Positions 23,325-60,381 of a stretch of DNA of 64,000 nt are shown here, in pieces. A program made the translations under genes and the position numbers. Positions within the stretch are counted from its first letter, which is position 1, and every line of letters starts with the position of its first letter. The stretch spans positions 1,441,308 to 1,505,307 of the forward strand of contig ML133401.1 of assembly GCA_003864495.1 (NCBI GenBank). Direction: 5' to 3'. The notes under the pieces are model-generated. The model searched no databases. It worked only from the letters and a program-made list of their open reading frames with translations, and was not told the DNA's origin. This stretch comes from Nemopilema nomurai. Taxonomy: Eukaryota > Cnidaria > Scyphozoa > Rhizostomeae > Rhizostomatidae.

Positions 23325-24925
23325 GACCTCAGACCGTAGCCCTCAGTGTCTGTGGTCCAAACATCATACAAACACGATCTCGTCTGCATTCAAAAAACAT
23401 TTCACGACTATTTGGGCGATTCGTGTGTTGCACGGGAAAAAATCTTGATGCAGGGAAGTTCGAATTCATGGAGCACAAAGAGACTGAATGAGAGCGTTTA
23501 TGCTCTGAGCAGTTTTTCTGAATTTATCAAATTTTATCTGGAAACAGGGTCTTTGCCAAAAGAAAATTAGCTAACCACTGTAGTGTATGTAAAAGGAATT
23601 AGCTACCAGGGCAACGCTCTTATACTCAATCACGTAAAATCAGAAGAAATTGCATCTACAAGTAAACTATGGATATTGTCATTGGGTAATCAGCCATTGG
23701 CAGGTTGATTTTATGATTAGAAACCACACGAACGCGCATGGGAAAATAGCCAATCACGAATATCAAGGAAGAATATTTGATGAAACTCGAATACTCTCGG
23801 GAAGTCCCCGTGTGCATTTCGTTGTCTCAAAAGTAGCATAATTAAGCGAAATTTGCCGCTGAGAATTCCTTTTGATGCAGATTAGGCCCAAGGCGCAAAT
23901 AATTTGTGGAAATTATACACAATCAATTGTCAAAGGTGACGTAAGTCAGATGCCAATGTTGCGAAATCGACACCTTAGGAATGAAGATTTTGAATTACCG
24001 TTTGGAAATATTTGTTCTTACATAATAGCCTAGCAGGTCGTTCACGTGAGAGACTGTTACACATTGTTTTCGAGAATTTTGTGAGCAACTGTAAAATGAT
24101 ACCTAGATTCTTGTGATTTGGATTGGGGTGGGGCTCTGATAGCGATACGGAAAGCAGATGTTTGTGATTGGATCGAACCAATTCCGTTGAATTCCAGTCT
24201 GCTAGCTTTTTATCGCAATTTGTACAGTTATATTTGAAACTAACAGAATGCAGCATTTTATTCTGCAGTTGGGGAAACTTTCTCCCAAACATAAAGTCCA
24301 ATTGCCCTGCAACTTTGTCTCTTCTGCCTGCCAATGCAAATTGCGTTTGTTAGTAACTCTGTAGCATACGTAGCAAAAAGGCTTCTTCGTTCTAAAGTAT
24401 TGTTGAGTTGATCTGCCATCGCTCCACCCCGCATAACACCAGCCACTGACTTATGATGACGTCATGACTAGACATAGATAGTACGTTTCAAATTCTCATC
24501 TGATGCAGAGTTACTTCTGTGCTCTTATTCACATCAAGCAGAGTTTATATATTGGGACTCAGAATTATCTACGATAACGAGGTCAGACATTTGGGAGTAG
24601 CGAACAATAGAAAATAGTTTTGTTTATACTAGAGACCTCGTATAAGCATACCTCAGATATCATTGTCAGCAAATTTAGTAACAAAAGATTCAAATATATC
24701 GTGCTTCATGTTTACATGTATGAATTCCAAAAGACAAAAATCAAGAACAATGTCCAAAGTGGCATTAACCTTCAGACTTTGTCATTGTCATAACGACATG
24801 TCATAATGCCAAATGGCATTAACCGCCGAAAGGGTCTCCTCTTGTGCCTGTACTCTAAATAACTCTGAATTACATATAATTTAATCCATTGCGATTTCAC
24901 AATCGAGTATCATATTCTCATCAGT

Positions 24926-25135
24926 GTGAAACGAGGTATTGAATGCTCTGGATGCTCTCAAGCCAATAAGCTGTTTCCTCGTGGAGATGAAGATGAACTG
25001 GGAAAAGATCAGTTTTTAGAGTCTCTTAGTAAGTGCCGACAAGGCTTAAAAAACACCTTACAAGCAGCCGATGATTATTGTAGAGGGTTCCTTTTTGCAC
25101 ATAATCATCTGCTAAATAGTTTAAGGTACACGCTA
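24926..25135 (+). CDS. Unidentified coding-like stretch
   Basis: I do not recognise this. An open frame preceded by CTCATCAG reads VKRGIECSGCSQANKLFPRG and later KCRQGLKNTLQAADDYCRGF. Composition is balanced, with amphipathic spacing, and it looks more like protein than the surrounding frames. No start codon, no clear donor (TTAAG then GTACAC is weak) and no partner exon were found. It may be a lone exon, a retro-fragment or chance. Confidence 0.2.
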
Positions 25136-26335
25136 TATTTTTTTCCAAACTGCGGAGGAAGCCCAATTCTAAATAGAAAAGTGCCTGTCGTAACTTTTAC
25201 GAACTTTACGATCTGCCGTAACGAGCCCCCAAAAGGGTGATCCCGACGAGCCTGCCGGAACTCCCGTTATATCCACCAGCATATTCTCATGATGACAAAA
25301 TGCAAATTTCGCCTTAGTATCCACAGTTGGGAAGCGAAAAAAGTTTTCTTGGAAACGTCCCTATACTTTTCAAGTATCAGACATCTGGCAATGAAAATCT
25401 AGCACAGGCACTTTGAATTCTAAGTCAAATGCTTAGTGTCTATGACCTGCCAAGTAGCCAGGGGGAGTGCAATAACTGAGAGCGCCGGAGAAGGTTTGGC
25501 CATCTAAGGACCAAAACCTGCCTTTACTACAGATTATCTGCAGAAGAGGTCAATAAGACAATCAACGGTACAAATGCACTTGTGTCTGATTTCTTTAGAG
25601 AATAATACATCTATGTTTCGACCAAATTACCTATTTGCTAATGTAAATATCATTCTCTGCATAGCAAACAATACATTGCCAATTTGTAATAGCAAAACTT
25701 TAAAATTCGTTAATGAAAAGTGGCAACTGGAATATTTAGCAACATGCGGCAGTGTCTTGAGGTATTGCAGTAACAATATCGATCGACATTGCAAATAACA
25801 CTAAATTGTAAAAAGTGTCGAACGACAAGTGTTCGTGAAGTTCACGTCTTGGTCACCAATCTTTTTTGGATCGTTCCGATCTTCGATGTGCAAAAAAATG
25901 CCTATCAGAACTTGGGTAACGGTAGGCGAGACTTCGACCAACGCCTAAAAAGCAGCAAAGTTTTCCTTTGCAGAGCTTTTACCAGCTAATATGACTACCA
26001 CAAGACAAAGTGCGTGTCGCCTTTTCGCAGAAAGGCTGACAACGTTTACCAAAGATTCCAGTTGGCTCCACATATACCGTAACACTGGAAGGGGGGTATC
26101 CAGGCCGATTGTTTTGCATGAATGGTACAAAAGCATATAAAAAGCAATTACAATCAGACTGCATCGTTGCCTGGGCCTTGGGTAAATTTGTGTGCTATAA
26201 TAGCAATTAAAAAGCTTCCTTCGAATATTTCCCTCAAAAGGCTCTAATCAGTATAGAATCCTGCAAAAATACATTGCCTATAAAGTACACCAGCTTGGAT
26301 ACCACCCATCCATTGACCACTTATCAAATCTTATC

Positions 26336-52159
<25,824 letters not shown>

Positions 52160-55100
52160 ATTCCTCTAACCTCCAAATCTATCAATTTCCCCTATCAATA
52201 TCAGTTTTTCGACTTTCTAATGCAACGAAAACATTTTCTTCTCTCGCCGTTAGCCATCTTGTTACTTGTTACACGAAGACACTAGTTTCCAGGCCTACAG
52301 GTCAAAAACAATCATATCTAAAACGAGGTTCAGTCATTTGACGTTTTATGGTGGGCGGTTGGTCCATAAAAATTCTGGCACGGGGGGGATGGGTTGAGAT
52401 TTCAAAATCAACAAAAGGATTAGAAAATTAAAAAATGGGTTGTTCATTTAGAAATACATTTCATATATGATGATATGAGGCCTAAATGCTGATATGAGAT
52501 GTCATGAAACTGGTTCAATGTCATTTTAATGAGGAACTTTTAGATTTCATCAGACAACAAATTGTATTACATCTCACCTCAAGTTCCATTGGTCAACTCT
52601 TGGTATTGGTTTACTTGATATCAGGGCCTGCGACGAAGGGGGGCCGGGGGGGCCATGGCCCCCACACATTTTTGCAAAACAATAGAGCTTTTTTAAACAT
52701 CTTTAGTTATAATTGTTAAAATCTCCCTTTGTCTCCTCCACTTTCCAACCTGCGTCAGAGCCCATGGATATAATGATACCATTGAACCTTGCTTCCACAC
52801 TCCTTTGTTACGCTGTTCGAGAGCCATAAAACTTTCAAAGAGCGGCCTTTCAGTGAGACAACTCTTGTAATAAAAGTATGTTTAGCCCTAGAAATTGTAA
52901 CTTTGATCGCCCTTTATGTCAAATAATTATCAACATTTAATTCTTTCACACTAGGTTTGAGATGCAGCTCCAGCGAGGTTCAGTAAAACTTTAACGCTAC
53001 CAAGGCGGCACCGATTTTCTGTTGAATGGGAATTACTGTTATCGTTTTCAGAATCAACCATGAAAGTTGATTCACGTCAATAGCGTGCAGGATAACTAGA
53101 GTTCAGCATCAAATGTAAATATATTTGTGTTGGAATTGGATTCCTCCCACTCAAAAACTTCCACGTGAATTATGTAAGGTCGTTGCTTGACACGAAACAA
53201 AGAAAAAATAGAGACTATTGATCTCTTTGAAAGCATGATAAAGATGTCCATGACAATTATTCGATGAATTTATACTTTGTGAAAAAGTGTGTGATTAGAT
53301 AGACAGGCTATAGAATGAATGGAGTGAATGAATGAATGAACTGTGTTAATCTCAAAGCAAGAGATAAAAGAATTGAAGTGAATACGACAGAGAATCCTCT
53401 TATCGGTATGTCTGTCGTTGCTAGGAGACAACAATGTGCCAAAAATGGAACTTTGTATAACTAGAATCTTTAAACAAATCGATGGGATGATTTACAATGA
53501 CCTAAAAAGGTACTCTAATGCGATTCAATCAAGCTTCATAATTCTGTCGTAAATTCTCTTCTAATTCGTTTAAACAAACCCTGTTTTCGAACCATCAGGT
53601 CTTTTCAAAGCCAAATCCTTGTTTGGTGTGTTTTCATTTGCTGCTGACCATACAGTGTTGAATGTGGCTTCGGTATGTCTTATCTTCCCTCGTTAAAATA
53701 TGTGGTCCAGCGATAATGTTCGCCTCTCTTTGTACGGCTAAGTAGGCCTAGACATATTTGCCTTTCTTCCTTATAACTATTCTAAAAATTATTATGATTA
53801 CATTACAGGGATGGATTAAATAATTACCAACTATAATTGGGACTGAAAGAAGCTGGTGAAGAGGAATACCAAGTATTATTGATGTGGCTGCATTAAGCTT
53901 GAAAAATGCGAAATCTCGTTGATTAGAGTTCTAAGGGTCACCCAGACCGCAAGGGGATCGTAATGGTAACACTACATATGAAGAGCTAGCCAAACTTATC
54001 ATTTCCATTACAACTCAAAATAAGGGAGAGGCTAAACCTGTGTTTCACTAAACAGTTTCTTCTAATATTAATCACTTCGTTATTTGAATCCAAATCCTTT
54101 TCTTATTAGGTTAATCAAGTGATAGGAACTTCAAAATGAATCTTTTGTGACAAACATTTATTTCTTTATTTATTTCATTCATTTATTTTTTATGAAATTC
54201 ATTGACTCTGTTCCACTGATTCTCTATCTATGAAGCAGATTGCGCAATGACCACTCTCTATAAATGTTCAGACCGCTGGCTGCTTTCTTATGACCTTCCT
54301 ATTAAATGTTGGTTTTCATCACGGAAACCATTTTCAGCGCTCAAAACAGAACCAGATTGACCTGAATCCAGCATTTTAGCCGGAAAAATTTGTCTGCATC
54401 AGTCGACCCCCCGTTTGAATAAATAAGTCGATTTTGTTGCATCGTTTTAAATTGTTTAATAGGCGACCTTTACCATGACGATGCTTGTTGGTTATGATTA
54501 TTATTACGATATGGCTGAGAAGGTCATAACTTGCTTTCAGAAAGTGCCTCTTCCTCTGGGAACGCTGCCTTCGAACCCATCAAAGTCTTTGACGCTTTCT
54601 GCCTCATGTTGCGTGAAATTAAATGTATTCTTGCAGAAACTGCGCAACAATTAGAAGCGATATGCAGAATGTCTTCTTGTCCTTGTTGGTTATCCGCGGT
54701 TAATACTAATTATTTCGCGCAAAAAGCATGATTAAAGACGCCTCTTGGTTCAGATCAGTGAATCAAAGAGCATTTGATTGCAAAGTGGCTTCAGTGCCAT
54801 GAATGTTGCATAAGGGAGTCTCTAGAAAACAGTTCGTGTGAATTACAGAGGATTTTGAGGTGGAAGTCTTAGGCAGATTTAACGTCGAAAACACAGGCGG
54901 ATTGCGTCACTTCCAGTGTCGGCTTCGTCTATGTCTCGATCCAATGGTAAAGCACCAATGCTGACCTTTTAAGAACAATTTTCAGCTTAATTATAGAATA
55001 AAATCTGAACAAAAGTTTTTTATCCCTTCCCGTCATTCGGTCAGAAAATTAACAGCATTTTTCTACTCCAGAGGCCTTGTTACAAAGGCCGTGAAAAGAG

Positions 55101-58100
55101 CAATAAAATGTCATAAGCACGACTCTCTGAGGAGAGTCCAGAACTGCGTGTAAGTCTTGGGTGCTGTTGGGACAATTTCAAGTTGAAAAATTCGCCTATA
55201 GCTTCCGGGCAGATCTTGCTTCAACCTTGGCCTCAACTCTCCTATGTTCAATAATAGCATTCATCGCAACGTTTTTACACTACCATCTTTGCAACACAAA
55301 TTCGACATTTTCACTTATTCTTGATATAGAAATGTTGGCACTGTAAAACTCCAATGACGCTTCGTTAACAACAGGACAACATTGTTTGTAGAGGGGGGTG
55401 GTAGGGGGAATGAATGAACGCGAGTCAACAAATTGCCATTAGTGTTCCAACAATTTTGGCAGGCATTGTCCCCCCTTGGAATATTTACTTGGTCCTTAGA
55501 AGAAAATTACTGGCATTTTAAATATTGCCAAGCCTCTTACTCCGATTTTGAGTAAAATCTTACTACACTGGCAATTAACATGCAACAAAATTATTTTGTT
55601 CAACTTGGATCTGATGACGCTTATAACTTTACATGTGTAACTGTATTTTATTACTTTATACGAAGCATTTAAACATTTAAGCAAAATATAGTATGGAAGC
55701 AATGAGTTATAAGGAAACTGGCTTTGGAGCATTGAAAGCTACCGGACAGTTTGGATAAAATTTGGCTTCGCCAATTTATAAAGCTTTTTAATTCTTCCTT
55801 TCTTAATTTGAAATTCAACAACAAACCATGATTTCCTAGTAGTTCAGCCATGTGCAAGCATAATTCATTTTCTAAATTAATAACATCAGTGAAATCACAA
55901 GAATGGTCAGAAGGGCGTCCAACAACTTTCAAAGCGCTGTTAAGTAATTTGCATCAAGTTAAAACTTTTAAAAAAGGAGGCAAAATTAACATTTCAAGAA
56001 CATAAATAGGATAATAATAGTTGAGGGTTCTATTAAAAACCATTTCAGTCAATCATTTGAAAGGCACCAAAACCGAAAACTAACTGTTAGATTGAAGGAC
56101 TTTACCATTTGAATGAATGAATTGCAGGTGCTGCAAAGGTTGTTTGTGATGAAAGAAACGTGTTTGTGTAAATGCAGGCATCTGTCTTACAAAAACAAGT
56201 TGACGCTCATATAACATATCTTTCTGAAAACGCTTTCCTGGCCCTTTGAACAAAAACGGACTATGGTTGGGGTTAAAGCGCAAATTAGGAGTGGTCTCTT
56301 ATGCAGTTGCGCAAATTGCACGAGCCCTACTAGCATTTACCAAGAAAGGGTCGAAATAGGCAATTTGGAATGATAGTTTGGAAAGATTTAGGGACTCCTT
56401 GTAGTCAAACGTCGATATAAATGGAGCGTCTAGTTGCAAAAGCGGTGGCCTATATGCCCTGTGTCAGAATAGCAAGGGAATCTTGGGGGTCGACATGATA
56501 AACGTGAGATTTCCTTACCAAGAGGAATTTCCCCTACGTTCCAAATTTCACCAAAATGAGGCAACTGACGGACTATGATCAGATCCATAACAAAGTAACC
56601 AGGTAGATGGTTATTGCAATATGTCAAATTGAAAATCTTGTAATGTCATCAAAACATTAGCACAATGGAGACAAAACTCACAGTTTGTATTTACCTTGAT
56701 GGTTGACAAATTAACAGCCAATTTATTGAAGCAGTAAATCTTTTTTGAAAAGAAGATTTTGGAGCTATCGAGAGAAACATATTGACAATCCAACGTGAAT
56801 CGACCAAAATCATCAACTCTTGGTTCTGGAATTCCCCCAATGTCCCATGCCCTAACAGCACATCCAAACTTTCCGAGTTACAACTTGCTTACCAATAAAA
56901 AACGAGCCTTGTAATGCAAAAGATACACAACAGAAAATAAAATTTTTTCATCTTTGGAAACCCATGCTTCAAAAGTTAAATTTATCAACAAATACAACTT
57001 TGAAATAACTAAACGTCTATGTAGAAAATATTCTGTTATTACATTATTATTATTCAGAGATGTCTAACAGTGCTTTATTTACAAACAGAAATATCATTTT
57101 AAAATCCATGACGTAATAAGGAAACACAGATTTTCATAACGTGGACAACCCCTATCTTAGTTCTATCTCAAAAGCCACACGAAAGACGCTAGGAAGGAGC
57201 CATTGGACAACGTTCCAACAAGATAATGTTGAATTCTCTCCTCTCTTGCTTGGGATGCAAACAAATTTGCAAATGAAAGTTTGAACTGGCAGAACAAGAT
57301 AGAACTGAGACACGAGTAAGAGTTAGGCAGTAGAACGTTTATATATTGCATCTGAGTTTATATTAAAACAATTTGACAGAGGGAAATATTGCTCCAGATG
57401 GATAAACATTCGACATAGCTCATCGAGGGACTTTAACGAAAGACTTAACAACATTTTACTGACAATCAGTTGAATTTCCAGGCAGAGAGTGGCAGAGGCG
57501 TTAAATGGGCATGGCATTTGCCCCTGGAACCGACTCATGCAATCACTAGGTACTTCGGGATAATGAAAATGGTTCATTTACTAGAAGATTAAACATTGAT
57601 TTGGAACAGCTGTTGCAGAAGCAAGTGAATCAGAACCGCTCGAGGGACATTAATATTTCAACTACAAATTAACATGTTTGTAAATACATTAAAGGGTTCA
57701 GTGAGGAAATTAAACGCTTCCTTTACGCTTTATTGACAAACAGGGAAGAATGATAACTGCAGTCTGTGAAGCATGATATTTCAAAACCTGTCAATGTGAG
57801 AATGCAAAACTGTAGGCTTATTTACAGAAGCAGCCATAGATAACCGAAGATGCTTTGATTCTACCTGTCCAAATGAAATACATACTTCAGGTCAGGGGGC
57901 TTTTCTTTATCAAATGATCCAAGGAACACAATATAAGCTTGCTGGAGAAAAACCCCATTTGCAGCCAAATTTATTTATGCTGTTAAGTGTAAAAAAGGTG
58001 AGGTTGTCTGACCACATTATCTCAGAGGCAAAGAAGTTTGATTTTGAGGCAAATATCCTGAGAAAATGTTCTTTGCCAGTGGAGCAACGGAAATTCCACC

Positions 58101-59543
58101 TGAAGACACGATGAAGCAGAGAAAACTATTAAAGACATATAGATAGTAAAACGAGTCATTCACTTTTGATGTCCTTATCTTCGAAAATGGACGAATCTTT
58201 GAAAGCGAAGGCGAATTCTCGCCGGCTAACATTGGGGGCTAATCAGAGACGTGCAAAGCACAGAGGTTGGACCTTCTCGCTTTTCCTTTTTCAGCAACTG
58301 GGGGAAAATATCGAAGCCTGCTAAAGAAATGTCTTCCAAGTACACATGAGGATTTCTAAACTCGAGTTACGAGTCGAGTTTCGTTTTCAGGGTGTGTTTC
58401 CTCCAAAAGTGTTTCTTAATTCTCCAGCACCTTAACGTATGGTTTGAGTTACAGAACACAAGATCAAGACAACATATTTAAACCAATTCGGGGGTTTGCC
58501 ATTAGCGTAGTCTGAAACTTATAACTGAGTAAATCTTACGTAGGATCATGTTTCCAATCCAAATACACAATTTTAGCGTCCTTTACGTAAAGTTCCACAA
58601 CTACTAGGCGAATGCAAAATTTGCAACGTCGGTCGGCAACTTCAGGGTGATGGTACTCGTTGCCCTCTTTACTTCTAACGATTAGCACAAAATAAGAATT
58701 TAAATCTGCTAGGTTGGATAATTCAATCTTCCGACCTTTTCAGAAAATTTCGTGTACAAAGCGGGCATAAGCCGCTTAAGGGGCAATAAGGGACGTTTTC
58801 CAATTTCTAAAGAGAGCTAATTACGAACTCAATCTTGAAGAAAAAGATTCCCACAATATGTCATCTTCTGTTTTAATATAGTTCACGATATCATTACAGT
58901 TTCTTGTTTTGATCTGAAATGGGCTAATCTCGGACGAACAGAGATTGGGAATAGTATTTTTACAAGCGACTTTGTTTTCTCAAACAGATTGTTAACAGGT
59001 CATGTTCTTAAATTTTCAACAGCGGCAAAATTGGGTCTCTCAACACCGTCTGGAAATTTTAAAATTGAAACAAATTACTTCATCGTCAACTATAAAGAAT
59101 TTTACGGATTTCCTTAAGGAAACAAGGAGGAAAACCCGAGTTTGCGAAGTTCTCTGTGGCATACCTGTTAGTTTAAATAGGGCAATGGCCATTGAGCAGT
59201 CTAAATCGGTTGTTTAAGATACGACTATTCAATTTATCAAATTATCGTGTGAAAATTTCACCTGCATTCTCATGTCCGATTACGCGATTTCCACATGGAT
59301 ATTTCAGCACTTCCGATGAACAAATCGTTTGTAACAGGGGCGTTAAAACATCAATTAACTGCCAAATATTCTCACCCAATCCAGCAGATTGCCCACTTAA
59401 GTTCTGCACATATGAGCAGAATTTTTTCTTTTGCATATGAAAATTGTCGATTGAAGTGTTTGGGCTCTGAAAATACCCTCTCTACATCTCCGTTCCTTGC
59501 TTGAACGTTAAAACCGACTGATATGAAATTTTGATTAATGATT
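52160..59543. other. Gene-poor region between GM130 and the NRARP-like gene
   Basis: No conserved gene seen. A minus-strand open frame at 55669-55932 is fairly balanced in composition, but I do not recognise it and saw no splice partner. Low-complexity ATTT and GAAT tracts occur at about 54150-54190 and 53315-53340. A hAT-like end is present at 52622. Confidence 0.4.
52622..52675. mobile_element. Possible hAT-type transposon terminus
   Basis: CAGGGCCTGCGACGAAGGGG followed by a G/C palindrome GGGGGCCATGGCCCCC (52648-52663) resembles the CAGGG-type ends of hAT elements. No matching opposite end or transposase was found, so it would be a solitary end. Confidence 0.35.
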
Positions 59544-59894
59544 TTACCTTCCCTTTCCTTGCGTAAGAAGATAGAGGATAACTTTCCGATGGCCTTTCCA
59601 AGTTGCAAGGTGCACTGGAGACCAACCGTCTCTTGTGGCCAGTTTGATATCAGCTCCGTGCCTAACAAGGATCTTCAGGCAGTCCAGATTGCCCCGCATT
59701 ACACACTTGTGAAATGGGCTGAGCCCCTCGGAGTTCATCGCGTTCAAGTCCAGCGAAGCTTCCTCCTGCAACAGACGTTTAAGTTCGGTCACATTGCCAT
59801 TCTCCACGGCTTTTTCCAACCTGATTTGAACATATTCGCAAGTGTAGGCCACTGCTAAATTCGCCAGTTGTCCTTGGGCCTGAGAATGATTCAT
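59544..59894 (-). CDS. NRARP: Notch-regulated ankyrin repeat protein (NRARP-like), single exon
   Basis: NRARP is a small ankyrin protein that joins the Notch intracellular domain-RBPJ complex and limits Notch output; it is itself a Notch target in vertebrates. The frame reads MNHSQAQGQLANLAV, then LEKAVENGNVTELKRLLQEE, then SPFHKCVMRGNLDCLKILV, RHGADIKLATRDGWSPVHLA and GHRKVILYLLTQGKGR before TAA. Human NRARP has AVRKGNTQELQSLLQ, GADIRLANRDGWSALHIA, GHQDIVLYLITKAK and ends SGR. Two full ankyrin repeats plus a partial first one are seen. An in-frame ATG at 59930 would add 12 residues. I prefer 59894 because its context has a purine at -3 and the product (116 residues) then matches the human length (114). 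No intron is needed. A generic ankyrin protein is the alternative, but the co-linear match over the whole length favours NRARP. Confidence 0.85.
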   Translation of the reverse strand: MNHSQAQGQLANLAVAYTCEYVQIRLEKAVENGNVTELKRLLQEEASLDLNAMNSEGLSPFHKCVMRGNLDCLKILVRHGADIKLATRDGWSPVHLATWKGHRKVILYLLTQGKGR

Positions 59895-60024
59895 CTCAAA
59901 CGTAGATCGACTTCTAGGCCATTCAATCATCCATCTGAGACAGTTGTTATGCGGTTTACCGTGGACAATAACAATATGAAGCGTCCTCGAAATTTATGGA
60001 CTTATGTGAGCAGCGTATTATGAT

Positions 60025-60032
60025 CGTGAGAA
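60025..60032. promoter_or_regulatory. RBPJ/Su(H) consensus site upstream of NRARP-like gene
   Basis: CGTGAGAA is a perfect match to YGTGRGAA, the DNA site of the Notch effector RBPJ/Su(H). It is 95 bases from the distal ATG and 131 from the preferred one. A match to this consensus on either strand is expected about once per 8 kb by chance, so the position is suggestive rather than proof. Confidence 0.5.
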
Positions 60033-60358
60033 ATTGACATTTTCTGAAGACATTGCAATAATATCCTATTGTTCGCGTCTTGTCTCGATTGGCCAGTCAT
60101 ACATCACATGTCAAAACGGAGGGCCTCCAGCCGAGGCTGCGTATTGTTTTCGCTTATTATTATTATCGCACTTGAAAAGTTAATTATGAAAATTCACACC
60201 AGGGGTCTGTCACAGAGTCCCTTCACTGAATGCACATTTCAAAGGGAATTAATCCTTTTCTTTGAAGCACCTCGGTAATGCTCCTAGCAGTTTGCATATT
60301 CTGATGCCCTTTGTTTCCCATTTTACGTTTCAAATATTGCCATCGGTATCAGCAAGTT

Positions 60359-60381
60359 TTCCCATCAGCTGGTGATGGGAA
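60359..60381. promoter_or_regulatory. Inverted repeat with central E-box upstream of NRARP-like gene
   Basis: TTCCCATCA and TGATGGGAA form perfect 9-bp arms around a 5-base centre. The E-box CAGCTG spans the left arm and the centre. Each arm includes ATGGGAA, which fits only the loose Su(H) consensus RTGDGAD, and the arms diverge, unlike a classical paired site. Confidence 0.35.

Larger units (their letters stand above)
22895..26335. other. Intergenic region between SUCO and GM130
   Basis: This is the SUCO upstream flank followed by the GM130 3' flank. It contains a cluster of CAGAC/GTCTG motifs with a hairpin (23304-23352) and one orphan coding-like stretch (24926-25135). I recognise no other gene. 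Confidence 0.4.

Noticed and set aside
22884..23339. 151-residue plus-strand open frame at the SUCO start
   Set aside because: It overlaps the SUCO first exon and 5' flank in antisense and has no recognisable domain or splice structure.
24900..24935. CTGATGAG on the minus strand, as in a hammerhead ribozyme core
   Set aside because: No stem II followed by GAAA and no closing stems could be built around it.
55669..55932. 87-residue minus-strand open frame (CDFTDVINLENELCLHMAEL region)
   Set aside because: Composition is plausible, but there is no known family, no splice partner and no supporting context. Kept only as a note.
59538..59858. 106-residue plus-strand open frame
   Set aside because: Antisense to the NRARP-like gene, whose minus-strand reading is clearly ankyrin.
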